This document shows, piece by piece, positions 35,893-43,886 of a DNA stretch of 44,339 nt. Made by a program: the position numbers and the translations under genes. The first letter of the stretch is position 1, and each line of letters opens with the position of its first letter. The notes under the pieces are model-generated. The model did no database searches. It saw only the letters and a list, made by a program, of their open reading frames with translations, and was not told the origin of the DNA. Source of the stretch: DRWZ01 sp964601505 (lineage in GTDB: Bacteria > Calescibacteriota > Calescibacteriia > Calescibacteriales > Calescibacteriaceae). Where the stretch lies: positions 1 to 44,339 of the forward strand of contig CAZRNR010000014.1 of assembly GCA_964601505.1 (NCBI GenBank), given 5' to 3'.

Positions 35893-36915
35893 ATGGGAAG
35901 TGTAAAAGATATTCAAGTTATTACCGAGCCAACACAGGAAAAACCCGGGGAATGTGTATTTGTTTTTTCGGATAGGTTTTCTGTTTTCGATTGGGGTGTT
36001 ATGCCTGACCTGATAGATGGAAAAGGTAAATCTATATGCCTTCTTGGAGCTTGGTTCTTTGAAAAGCTTGAAGAGATTGGAATAAAGACGCATTACATAG
36101 GAATGTTGGAAGATGGGAGAATCAAAAAATTAAAGGACTTAAGAGAACCTCAACATAATATGCTTGTGAAGTTTTTACGTGTTATAAAACCAAAAACAGA
36201 TGGGAAAAAATATGATTATTCGGAATTTTTGAAACAGAAAGGAAATTTTGTTATCCCACTTGAAGTAATATACAGAAATTCTCTTCCAGCAGGTTCAAGT
36301 GTGTTTAAAAGATTAAAGGAAGGAAAAATTTCTCTTTCAGATCTTGGCTTGTCGGAGTTTCCAAAGGAAAATACGAAGTTGAATCGACCTTTTATTGATT
36401 TTTCAACAAAGTTTGAAAGTCAAGATAGATATCTAAATCAGCAGGAAGCTAAGGAAATAGCTGGATTGACGGTTGAGGAATTTGAGAAGATGAAGGAGCT
36501 CGTTTTTCTGGCAAATAAGCTTATTTCTGAATGTGTGGAAAAACTTTCAATTTCAAATGATGATGGGAAATTTGAATTCGGTTTTGATGAAAACAGGGAA
36601 ATGATTTTCGTTGATGTTCTCGGGACTCCAGATGAATGTAGATTCACATATGATGGTATCCAGCTAAGTAAGGAAGTTTTGAGGTTTTACTATAGAAAAA
36701 CTGACTGGTATAAGCAGATTCTTGAAGCTAAGGATAAAGATTTTGTAAGATGGAGAGAACTTGTAAGCCTGAAACCTCCGCTTCTGCCGAGGGACCTCAA
36801 AGAACTGGTATCTGAAATGTATATGTCCATGTGCAATTCTATAACTCAACGAGATTGGTTTAAGGTAAGAGACTTAAGTTTGATTGTTAAATATATCAGA
36901 TCTTATATAGACTGA
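35893..36915 (+). CDS. purC: Phosphoribosylaminoimidazole-succinocarboxamide (SAICAR) synthase
   Basis: PurC ligates CAIR and aspartate in purine synthesis. The 340-residue protein is longer than the E. coli form (237) and fits the longer bacterial/archaeal type. Visible are VFVFSDRFSVFDWG, LGAWFFEKLEEIGIKTHY, IPLEVIYRNSLPAGSS, and the nucleotide-binding ISNDDGKFEFGFDENREMIFVD region (split), followed by DVLGTPDECRF. An in-frame TTG lies 6 nt earlier, but ATG 35893, 2 nt after the acs stop, is the natural start. No other pur genes are in view. Confidence 0.92.
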   Translation: MGSVKDIQVITEPTQEKPGECVFVFSDRFSVFDWGVMPDLIDGKGKSICLLGAWFFEKLEEIGIKTHYIGMLEDGRIKKLKDLREPQHNMLVKFLRVIKPKTDGKKYDYSEFLKQKGNFVIPLEVIYRNSLPAGSSVFKRLKEGKISLSDLGLSEFPKENTKLNRPFIDFSTKFESQDRYLNQQEAKEIAGLTVEEFEKMKELVFLANKLISECVEKLSISNDDGKFEFGFDENREMIFVDVLGTPDECRFTYDGIQLSKEVLRFYYRKTDWYKQILEAKDKDFVRWRELVSLKPPLLPRDLKELVSEMYMSMCNSITQRDWFKVRDLSLIVKYIRSYID

Positions 36916-36972
36916 AGCTGTTCTGTATTTTTCAATCCTTATTGATATAAGATTTTTATTTTTATTATTCAT

Positions 36973-37731
36973 ATGAAGAAAGTGAAGGCAACTTTTTTAA
37001 TTTGTTTTTTTATGTTTTTTCTTTACTCCTGCTTCAGTCATGATGTTGAAACGAGGATTGACCAAATTGAGGCCGAAGCTATAAAAAATAAAGAGATGAT
37101 GGAGATTTTGAAAAATGATATCCAGAGTTTGAGAAAAATCATTTTAGATGTGGAATCACGCATTTCCAATCTTGAATCAAACATAGAGAGGATAAGAGGG
37201 AATTCTCTTAATAACGAAAGATTACTTAATGAGATTTCAAGGCTATCAAGGGAGATTGACGATCTGCAAGTGAGGATTAAGGAACTTGAGAGTAGAGCTA
37301 GGTTTTCGGAGATTGGATCGGTTAAGAAGATACCTATTTCGGAGGCGCAGGCTGTGGGTCTTATATCAGAAGCAAAAGAACTTCTTCTGAAGGGCGATAT
37401 TGATAGAGCTTATGAGATAATGAGAACTTTGGTAGATGGAGGTTATTCATCTTATGATGCGAAATTTGTTATGGGGGATATTCTTTTTAGGAAACAAGAC
37501 TATAGGGGGGCTATAAGGGAGTGGCTAGCTATAGTTCAGGATGAAAAGACTATCAAAGATAAGGAGATTTTGCCTCGCACATATCTTCGTTTGTCTAATG
37601 CGTTTTTAAGGATGGGTGATAAAAAAAACTCTGAACTTATGCTTCAGGCGATAATATCAAAATATCCAGAAAGCCCTGAAGCAAAAACCGCAAAGGATCT
37701 TTTGTCTCAACTAAAAGAGCAGAAAAGATAG
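36973..37731 (+). CDS. CpoB/YbgF-like coiled-coil and TPR lipoprotein
   Basis: A 252-residue envelope protein: MKKVKATFLICFF, then LYSC with lipidated C20, then a coiled coil (about 25-110) and a C-terminal TPR-like part (about 125-250) containing GDIDRAYEIMRTL and GDKKNSELMLQAIISKYPESPEAK. This order of coiled coil and TPR matches CpoB (YbgF), which links peptidoglycan synthesis to outer-membrane constriction with the Tol-Pal system, although CpoB is normally a periplasmic protein rather than a lipoprotein. No tol genes are nearby. TATTAT lies 4 nt before the ATG. The lytic transglycosylase two genes downstream also concerns the wall. Confidence 0.75.
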   Translation: MKKVKATFLICFFMFFLYSCFSHDVETRIDQIEAEAIKNKEMMEILKNDIQSLRKIILDVESRISNLESNIERIRGNSLNNERLLNEISRLSREIDDLQVRIKELESRARFSEIGSVKKIPISEAQAVGLISEAKELLLKGDIDRAYEIMRTLVDGGYSSYDAKFVMGDILFRKQDYRGAIREWLAIVQDEKTIKDKEILPRTYLRLSNAFLRMGDKKNSELMLQAIISKYPESPEAKTAKDLLSQLKEQKR

Positions 37732-37750
37732 CTGATTCTATATAATCTTT

Positions 37751-37779
37751 TTGACAAAACAAAAGGTAGTCGATAACAT
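37751..37779 (+). promoter_or_regulatory. Promoter for the NfeD-type protease gene
   Basis: TTGACA (37751-37756), a 17-bp spacer and TAACAT (37774-37779) form the best standard promoter in the window. Transcription would begin near 37786, about 18 nt before the ATG at 37804, in a leader with no Shine-Dalgarno. Confidence 0.6.
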
Positions 37780-37803
37780 CCATAAACTATTTTTTACTGT
37801 GAT

Positions 37804-39285
37804 ATGAGTAAGATAGGATATATCTTTTTAGTTTTGACTTATTTGTTTTCTCCGGGGCAAATTTATGATTCAGGTGAGGATGTTATTAGGAAGATAATAG
37901 AGGGAATCAAAAGAACTACTGAGGAGCAAGGAACGAAGAGGGGAACTGAGGAGCAAGGAACGAAGAAGAAAAATGATCAGAAGGAGAAAAGAGAGGTTCG
38001 TGAAGAAGTTATTGAGAAGAATGATATTGAAGCGAAGAGCGATTATGAAGTTAAAAGTAGTGTTGCAAAGATTTACACTATAAAGGTTGATGGTGCGATA
38101 AGTCCTGCAGTAGCTAGTTTTATATTAGATTCTCTTGACAGAGCTATGAAAGGTAAAGCTAATTTGGTTATAATTTTACTTGATACTCCGGGGGGACTTG
38201 ATCTTGCAATGCGTGATATCATAAGGGCTATTGAGTCATCTTATGTTCCGATTTGTGTTTATGTTTGGCCAGTCGGTGGTCGCGCTGCTTCTGCTGGAAC
38301 TTTCATAGTGGCTTCTGCTCATATAGCTGCTATGTCCCCGGGAACTTCTATAGGAGCTGCATCTCCCGTTATGATGGGAGGGGAGAAAATAGATGAAAAG
38401 TTAAGAAAGAAAATAGAAAATGATGCCATTGCTTATATAAGAGCTATAGCTCAAAGGCACGGGAGAAACGCGGAGGCACTTGAAAAAACTGTTAAAGAAG
38501 CCTCTACATTCACACCAGAAGAGGCTCTTAAAAATAAAATTATAGATGTCGTGGCTGATTCAGTAGATGATCTTATCAAAAAAATATCTGGTATGAAAGT
38601 CTCAACTACTGCTGGCGAAATAACTCTCAACTTGCAAAAGTATGAGATAGTAAATCTTGAGCCAAATGTTAAACATAAGCTTCTTAAAGTCATTTCAGAC
38701 CCGAATATAGCTTATATACTTATGACAATTGGGATATGGGGTATATTCTTTGAACTTGCGAACCCGGGAGCAATATTTCCTGGAGTTATTGGAGCTATAT
38801 GTCTTGTTCTTGGACTCTACTCACTTCAAGCTCTTCCTGTAAATTGGGCTGGACTTGTTCTTATACTCCTTGCTATCGTCTTTTTCCTTCTTGAAGTTAA
38901 GTTGTCCTCATCGGGCGTTTTGGCTCTGACTGGTATATTGAGTATGTTTTTGGGTTCTATCATGCTTTTTGATTCTCCAGAACCAGTTTTTAGAGCTTCC
39001 TATAAAGCTATAATATCCACGACTCTTGCCACAGCTCTGTTTTTCATATTTGTTGCTTATAAAGCTCTTTCAGCACAAAGAGTAAAATCCATAGTCGGTT
39101 TTGAGGGTCTTATAGACCAAATTGGACTTACTATCACTGATTTCAAAGATGGAGCAGGTAAGATTTCTGTCGGTGGAGAAATATGGGATGCCGAATCTGA
39201 AGATGATATCAAAAAAGGTGATAAGGTAAAGATAATCTCGCATAAAGGAATGAAGCTTATAGTAGTAAAGGAAAAGGACAGATAA
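37804..39285 (+). CDS. nfeD: NfeD-type membrane-bound serine protease (ClpP-class)
   Basis: A 493-residue long-form NfeD. After an N-terminal hydrophobic segment (about 3-18) comes a charged linker (30-85), then a ClpP-like protease domain with LLDTPGGLDLAMRD (126-139), the catalytic Ser in GRAASAGTF (S163), SPGTSIGAASPV, and the general-base Lys near 202-203. About four membrane helices follow (roughly 300-420) and then a C-terminal OB-fold NfeD domain. Related proteases cleave membrane proteins such as stomatin. The usual stomatin/slipin partner gene is not adjacent. The linker contains a 27-bp tandem duplication. A consensus promoter lies just upstream. Confidence 0.93.
   Translation: MSKIGYIFLVLTYLFSPGQIYDSGEDVIRKIIEGIKRTTEEQGTKRGTEEQGTKKKNDQKEKREVREEVIEKNDIEAKSDYEVKSSVAKIYTIKVDGAISPAVASFILDSLDRAMKGKANLVIILLDTPGGLDLAMRDIIRAIESSYVPICVYVWPVGGRAASAGTFIVASAHIAAMSPGTSIGAASPVMMGGEKIDEKLRKKIENDAIAYIRAIAQRHGRNAEALEKTVKEASTFTPEEALKNKIIDVVADSVDDLIKKISGMKVSTTAGEITLNLQKYEIVNLEPNVKHKLLKVISDPNIAYILMTIGIWGIFFELANPGAIFPGVIGAICLVLGLYSLQALPVNWAGLVLILLAIVFFLLEVKLSSSGVLALTGILSMFLGSIMLFDSPEPVFRASYKAIISTTLATALFFIFVAYKALSAQRVKSIVGFEGLIDQIGLTITDFKDGAGKISVGGEIWDAESEDDIKKGDKVKIISHKGMKLIVVKEKDR
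37918..37971 (+). repeat. Two tandem 27-bp units inside the nfeD linker
   Basis: Units at 37918-37944 and 37945-37971 share their first 22 bases exactly. They encode TEEQGTKRG followed by TEEQGTKKK, in the charged linker between the signal segment and the protease domain. This is a recent in-frame duplication. Confidence 0.85.
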
Positions 39286-39300
39286 ATCCAAGATAACAGT

Positions 39301-39327
39301 TTGAAAATAGGCTGAAAAGTTTATAAT
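39301..39327 (+). promoter_or_regulatory. Promoter of the lytic transglycosylase gene
   Basis: TTGAAA (39301-39306) and TATAAT (39322-39327), 15 bp apart, lie just before the ATG at 39337. The -10 ends 9 nt from the start codon, so the transcript has almost no leader, and no Shine-Dalgarno is seen. Confidence 0.55.
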
Positions 39328-39336
39328 TTTTAACTT

Positions 39337-41208
39337 ATGAGAAGAATCTCCCCATTCTTACTTTCCATTTTTATCATCTCATATGAATCTTATTCTTCTG
39401 ATGATATACATTTGTTGGAAAATAATATTGCAAGATTTGCGTATGGTCTGAAGCTCCTTGCAGATTATGAATTTTATGACACTGCTATATACCTTCTTGA
39501 GTCTGGTATGAACACATCTTTTTCCGATTATGCAAAATACTACACAGCAAGGGCATATATGTTTTTAGGAGATCTCCGGAAAGCCCAAGAGTACTTCATT
39601 TCGATAAACAAAAATTTCCCTTGGTACGACTATGTACTGCAAGGTATATATTTTATTTCTTTCAGAATAGGTGATTTTTCTCTTTGTGAAGGTTTTAAAG
39701 ATATAAAGGCTATTCCAGAAAAAGGCATACCTGAGTTCTATGAATTTTTATTTTTGTGTAATGAAAGATATGTAGCTTACCTCTGGGAAAGGGGAAGATA
39801 TGATGAAGCTGAAAAGATAAAAGAAAGAATGAAAAAAATCCTTTATCTTTATCTAAAGAATATATATTCTCCAGTAGATTTTATCCCTTATAGGAAGAAT
39901 CTGAAAAAAGTTTTTGATTTGTCTTTGAGGGCTTTTGGTAAGTCTCCAAATGAAGTGATAGAAAAAGATATGAAAGAAGATCTTGCAGATACTCTCTTCA
40001 AGGTGGGATCATATTCAGATGTTATTGATTGGTCTTCAGATGATTATAAACTTGCAAGAGTTTATTTTGCTTCTGCAAGATATAAAGATGCGATCAGTAT
40101 GGCTCAGAAGCTTATCGGTAAGGAAAAGGATTATGAAAGGAAAGAAAAACTTACTTATATAATTTTGGTTTCATATGCAAGGTTAGATGACCGGGATAAT
40201 TTTAGAAAATTCGCTCTGGATTATATAAGGAACTATCCGAAAGAAAGATTTGCAGGTGATCTTGCTATAAAGCTTGGTGTAGAGAGTTATCTTGAATCTC
40301 AAACTCAAGAGGCTGTGAAACTTGTCTCTTTAGCTGTGGGGAGTCCTTTTGATGATATAAAGGAAAGAGCAAAGTTTCTTCTGCGCTATACATTTGGGCA
40401 AGACATAAAGTCTGAACCAAAAGGTTTCCTCTTGCTTCTTAAAAAATATAAAGATGGACTTTCGTTCTTTCGTGTTGATAAGGAGCATAACTTTTCAGAG
40501 CAAAGAATTCCATCTAAGTTCGCTTGGGAAATATATTTTCTAAAGATATATCTTACGGATTCGGCACTTTCATTTCTAACTTCTTTTATAGTCTCAAACT
40601 CACGTTTTGATCGTGATGATATTTATTTCCTCTCACAAAGGGGATTTTTAAACTTTCTTCCTTTAAAGGGAGATTTTAGATCTGTTTTTGCTGTCTGGGT
40701 TCCACCACCTGTTTCTTTTTATGATGAAATTGATTCTGCCGCTCAAAGGTTTGGTGTTCCGGTCCCACTTTTGAAGAGTATTGCACTTATAGAATCAAAT
40801 TTTAATCCAGCAGCTATTTCTCCTGCGAGGGCTATAGGGCTTATGCAGATAATCCCTACCACTGGAAAGGAGGTTCTCTCGGAGCTTGGTATCCCTTTTT
40901 CTATTGACCTTCTTTTTGATCCAGAGATAAATGCAAAAGTCGGAGCATATTACCTGAAGAAGCTTAAAGATACGTTTGGTTCATGGACACTAGCAATAGC
41001 TGCATATAATGCTGGTCCTGGAGCTGTTTCAAACTGGATCAAAAAGAATGGAAAAATTTATTGTGATTCTCCAGAACTTTTCATTGAGAGTATTCCATAT
41101 AGGCAGACAAGATTCTATGTTATGCGAGCACTCTCTTACTACCTTGAATATTCAAAGTTCTTCGGCTATGAGATAAACCTTGATGATTTGTTCAGATGTT
41201 ATTCCTGA
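39337..41208 (+). CDS. slt: Soluble lytic murein transglycosylase (Slt-type)
   Basis: A 623-residue periplasmic enzyme that cleaves peptidoglycan to 1,6-anhydro products. A signal peptide (MRRISPFLLSIFIISYESYS) leads into a large alpha-helical, TPR-like region (about 25-455). The SLT catalytic domain then starts near 465: LLKSIALIESNFNPAAISP with catalytic E486, RAIGLMQIIPTTG, AKVGAYYLKKL, LAIAAYNAGPGAVSNW and YRQTRFYVMRALSYY. The order matches Slt70-like proteins. The gene sits behind nfeD with its own promoter. A hairpin about 205 nt downstream may end the transcript. Confidence 0.93.
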   Translation: MRRISPFLLSIFIISYESYSSDDIHLLENNIARFAYGLKLLADYEFYDTAIYLLESGMNTSFSDYAKYYTARAYMFLGDLRKAQEYFISINKNFPWYDYVLQGIYFISFRIGDFSLCEGFKDIKAIPEKGIPEFYEFLFLCNERYVAYLWERGRYDEAEKIKERMKKILYLYLKNIYSPVDFIPYRKNLKKVFDLSLRAFGKSPNEVIEKDMKEDLADTLFKVGSYSDVIDWSSDDYKLARVYFASARYKDAISMAQKLIGKEKDYERKEKLTYIILVSYARLDDRDNFRKFALDYIRNYPKERFAGDLAIKLGVESYLESQTQEAVKLVSLAVGSPFDDIKERAKFLLRYTFGQDIKSEPKGFLLLLKKYKDGLSFFRVDKEHNFSEQRIPSKFAWEIYFLKIYLTDSALSFLTSFIVSNSRFDRDDIYFLSQRGFLNFLPLKGDFRSVFAVWVPPPVSFYDEIDSAAQRFGVPVPLLKSIALIESNFNPAAISPARAIGLMQIIPTTGKEVLSELGIPFSIDLLFDPEINAKVGAYYLKKLKDTFGSWTLAIAAYNAGPGAVSNWIKKNGKIYCDSPELFIESIPYRQTRFYVMRALSYYLEYSKFFGYEINLDDLFRCYS

Positions 41209-41413
41209 TTTTGGATATTTTAATTTTTTATCTATCCTTTTGGATTAACAATTTATTGTTGCTTTGTTGCAGACATACATATTGGAATTTTATTGGAAAG
41301 TGATCTGGTACTTTTAAATCTTTTGTATTTGAGAATACCTCATCAAGAGCTTTGTTTTTATGTATATTTTCAAAATGACAGAAACAACAAGAGTTTGTAG
41401 GTATGTTTTTGGG

Positions 41414-41438
41414 TGAGATTGGGAATGAAGCAATCTCA
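41414..41438 (+). terminator. Terminator-like hairpin downstream of slt
   Basis: TGAGATTG (41414-41421) and CAATCTCA (41431-41438) form a perfect 8-bp stem with a 9-nt loop, followed by GTTTCTTTTCTT. The T tract is interrupted. It could end slt transcription after a long 3' tail, or end a small RNA encoded in the gap. Confidence 0.5.
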
Positions 41439-41492
41439 GTTTCTTTTCTTGTATAACTTGGGATCAGATTGTTGAGAACTTCAAGATGGTAA

Positions 41493-41512
41493 TTTTTGAT
41501 GAATGCAACAAA
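41493..41512 (+). repeat. 20-bp dispersed repeat, copy 2
   Basis: Identical over 20 bases to 14463-14482; the match ends at both sides. See copy 1 for the sequence. Confidence 0.6.
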
Positions 41513-41636
41513 TCAATTTATTGTCATAAGATACGTCGTTGATTGCTGTTTGAAAATTTCACATTTCTGTTGTTTCTCCATTTGTGATTTTTATGTTTTT
41601 GATAAATATGGTAGATTTTCTACGATAAGATAAAAG

Positions 41637-42803
41637 TTATTTATTTGCAAGTATTGTCACGCAAGAGACAGATCCTGGTCCTCCAAGGTTATGAGCGAGA
41701 CCTATTCCGTTTTTTATTTTGACCTTTCTTTCAGGCTCAACTTTGCCACGCAGTTGGTTTACGACTTCGTATATCATGCGCAGTCCCGATGCTCCTATTG
41801 GATGTCCAAAGGATTTGAGCCCCCCTGATGGATTTATTGGTATTCTGCCGCCGATTTCTGTGTATCCGTCCATAATAAGTTTCCATCCTTTTCCTTTTTC
41901 TGCAAATCCAAGATCTTCATAATTTGATATTTCTGTCCATGTGAAGCAGTCATGAACTTCTGCGAAATCTATATCCTTTGGTGATACTCCAGCCATTTCA
42001 TATGCTTGTTGTGCTGCATAAACTGTTGCTGGAAATCCTATATATTCAAAATCTGGTTTGAATTGAGGTCTTGCTGATGTTACTGCTAATCCGATTCCCA
42101 TGATGCTTATGTAATCTTTTTTCAGATCTCTTGCCACTTCTTTTCTTGCGATTATAGCACATGCTGCTCCGTCTGTTACGGCACAGCAATCTAATAAACC
42201 AAATGGATATGATATCATAGGCGCAAGTAGAACTTCTTCTTCGGTTATGATTTTTCGGAGGTGAGCTTTTGGATTTTTAGCTCCATTTCTGTGATTTTTT
42301 ACAGCAACCTTTGCAAGTGGTTTTCTATCTATTTTAAATTTCTCCATATATCTGACAGCTGGAAGAGCAAAAACTCCTGGTGCGGTGTTTCCTTTTATGA
42401 GTAGCGGGTGCCAGTCAATTCTAGGAAGACCACGATTTTGTCTGTCTTTTAATTTCTCTATTCCAAAAGCCAGAACTATGTCATATACTCCAGCTGCTAC
42501 TGAAAAGACGGCGTTTCTGAACGCTTCCATTCCCGTAGCACAGTAGTTTTCAACTCGTGTTATAGGTTTGCCATAAAGCTTTATTGTGTCTGCAAGTGAT
42601 GAACCCGCCATTCCTCCACCAAATCCCGGAAAAAAAGTCCCAAGCCATGCAGCTTCTATGTCTTTTTTAGATATACCAGCATCTTCTATAGCCTCCTCAA
42701 AGGCTTCTACACCTAAGTCCTCATATGATTTATCATATCTCTCCCCAAATTTTGAACAACCAACACCTATTATTACTACATCTTCTATTTTTCCTTTCTT
42801 CAT
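41637..42803 (-). CDS. Thiolase family protein (SCP-x/acetyl-CoA acetyltransferase type)
   Basis: A 388-residue thiolase of the SCP-x-like branch. The nucleophilic Cys is in ENYCATGMEAF (C88), the substrate-binding His in PSGGLKSFGHPIGASG, and the N-terminus reads VVIIGVGCSKFGERYDKSYED. This branch carries out thiolytic cleavage or condensation of acyl-CoAs and often has a zinc-ribbon DUF35 partner gene, which is not adjacent here. An inverted repeat 53 bp upstream (42856-42871) matches the one before the acyl-CoA dehydrogenase. I expect it to serve beta-oxidation, but members of this branch are hard to assign to a substrate. Confidence 0.88.
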   Translation of the reverse strand: MKKGKIEDVVIIGVGCSKFGERYDKSYEDLGVEAFEEAIEDAGISKKDIEAAWLGTFFPGFGGGMAGSSLADTIKLYGKPITRVENYCATGMEAFRNAVFSVAAGVYDIVLAFGIEKLKDRQNRGLPRIDWHPLLIKGNTAPGVFALPAVRYMEKFKIDRKPLAKVAVKNHRNGAKNPKAHLRKIITEEEVLLAPMISYPFGLLDCCAVTDGAACAIIARKEVARDLKKDYISIMGIGLAVTSARPQFKPDFEYIGFPATVYAAQQAYEMAGVSPKDIDFAEVHDCFTWTEISNYEDLGFAEKGKGWKLIMDGYTEIGGRIPINPSGGLKSFGHPIGASGLRMIYEVVNQLRGKVEPERKVKIKNGIGLAHNLGGPGSVSCVTILANK

Positions 42804-42855
42804 TTTATTAATTTTTACGCTTTTTCATCTTTGCTGTTTTATTTTTGATTATTTT

Positions 42856-42871
42856 TTGAACACTTGTTCTA
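42856..42871. promoter_or_regulatory. Putative operator, TTGAAC-N4-GTTC inverted repeat
   Basis: TTGAACACTTGTTCTA has GAAC and GTTC arms separated by 4 bp, the same arrangement as 7552-7567, with one outer base imperfect. It lies 53 bp upstream of the thiolase start and 224 bp upstream of rpsP, so the thiolase is the likely target. Confidence 0.55.
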
Positions 42872-43094
42872 TAAGCTTTTTTCTGGTTTGCGCTAAGCTC
42901 TGTATTTTAATCAATTTCTTATTTTCCGACTGATCCGTGATAATTGAAAATTTTCTGTTGGAAGGATATACGGCGTTGATGTTGTCTTTCAAATTTCGCC
43001 GATAATTTTTGACTTTGTGGGGATGTATATGAATAACTTACGAATATTTCGGTAAATTTCTAATAGTATCATCTTAGCTTTACATTTTTTGCTT

Positions 43095-43328
43095 ATGGTG
43101 AGAATAAGGTTGCAGAGGTTTGGAAGAAAGAAAGATCCATTTTACAGGATAGTTGCAGCAGATTCTCGTTCTCCAAGAGATGGGAAGTTCATAGAAATAA
43201 TAGGCTATTATGAGCCTAAGAAAAAGATTTTAAAGATAGATAAAGAAAGGTATCTTGATTGGCTGAGTAAAGGTGCTCAACCTACAGATATAGTTTCTGC
43301 TATTGTCAAGAATTTCAAGGTTGTATAA
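43095..43328 (+). CDS. rpsP: 30S ribosomal protein S16
   Basis: S16 binds 16S rRNA early in small-subunit assembly. The 77-residue protein begins MVRIRLQRFGRKKDPFYRIV and has DSRSPRDGKFIEIIGYYEP, the family signature, and ends with GAQPTDIVSAIVKNF. ATG 43095 is chosen over an in-frame TTG at 43089. TACATT (43081-43086) lies 8 nt before the ATG with no Shine-Dalgarno, so even this ribosomal gene looks leaderless. It is followed by khpA as in many bacteria, but rimM, trmD and rplS, which usually follow, are absent. Confidence 0.97.
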   Translation: MVRIRLQRFGRKKDPFYRIVAADSRSPRDGKFIEIIGYYEPKKKILKIDKERYLDWLSKGAQPTDIVSAIVKNFKVV

Positions 43329-43438
43329 TCATCTTGCTCTTTGAGGAAAGGATAAAAATATTTGATAAAATACAAAAACCTTCTATTTTTTATTATTCTT
43401 TTTAAAGTTAAAACACTATTAAAAGGAGGTGAAATGCT

Positions 43439-43702
43439 GTGAGTAGCGCACAGAATTCAGCTCAACTTGTTAAGGATATGGTAGAAAAAATAGCAAAAAC
43501 AATAGTAGATAACGAACAAGATGTAAAGGTAAATATAGTTGAAGGAGAGAGAACAGCAATAGTTGAACTAAGGGTAAATAAAGATGAAGTTGGAAAGGTA
43601 ATAGGAAAAAGTGGAAGAATAGTCAAAGCAATAAGGGCACTTGTTTCTGCTGCAAGTGCTAAATATAACAAAAGAATAATACTTGAAGTCCCAGATGCCT
43701 AA
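43439..43702 (+). CDS. khpA: KH-domain RNA-binding protein KhpA
   Basis: A small KH-fold RNA-binding protein (87 residues) that in other bacteria acts with KhpB/Jag on mRNAs and cell division. The signature VGKVIGKSGRIVKAIRALV (GxxG loop GKSG) is present. The start is GTG 43439, 9 nt after AAGGAGG (43423-43429). An ATG at 43434 opens a two-codon frame (ATG CTG TGA) whose stop overlaps this GTG. The gene sits 110 bp behind rpsP, with a possible own promoter (TTGAGG 43341-43346, GATAAA 43364-43369). A hairpin follows 9 bp after its stop. Confidence 0.93.
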   Translation: MSSAQNSAQLVKDMVEKIAKTIVDNEQDVKVNIVEGERTAIVELRVNKDEVGKVIGKSGRIVKAIRALVSAASAKYNKRIILEVPDA

Positions 43703-43711
43703 AGTTTATCA

Positions 43712-43730
43712 AACCCCCTCTTCGGGGGTT
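43712..43730 (+). terminator. GC-rich terminator hairpin after khpA
   Basis: AACCCCC (43712-43718) pairs with GGGGGTT (43724-43730) around a TCTTC loop. It is the most GC-rich hairpin in the window and begins 10 nt after the khpA stop. The trailing sequence CTCTCCT is only moderately T-rich. Confidence 0.75.
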
Positions 43731-43886
43731 CTCTCCTACTACACTCTCAGGTTTAAGATTTCTCAACTTTGTAAGTTTCTATTCACTTCCAATTGGATTC
43801 TCTGGTGAATATTCTTTAAGATCGAACTGAGATTAGGGTAAATGGATGTGAGTTATTAGTTAGTTGATAATTTGTACGATATTCTT

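Larger units (their letters stand above)
41209..41636. other. 428-bp gap with repeats and a hairpin
   Basis: No supported gene. From left to right it holds TTGCTTTGTTGCAGACAT (41259-41276), a strong hairpin (41414-41438) and the second copy of the 20-bp repeat (41493-41512). The first and last elements resemble, in the same order, two elements in the gap at 13922-14699. Between the elements the two gaps do not look alike. Confidence 0.5.

Noticed and set aside
41590..41636. GTAGA-TTT-TCTAC palindrome downstream of the thiolase
   Set aside because: Only a 5-bp stem with a 3-nt loop, too weak to call as a terminator.
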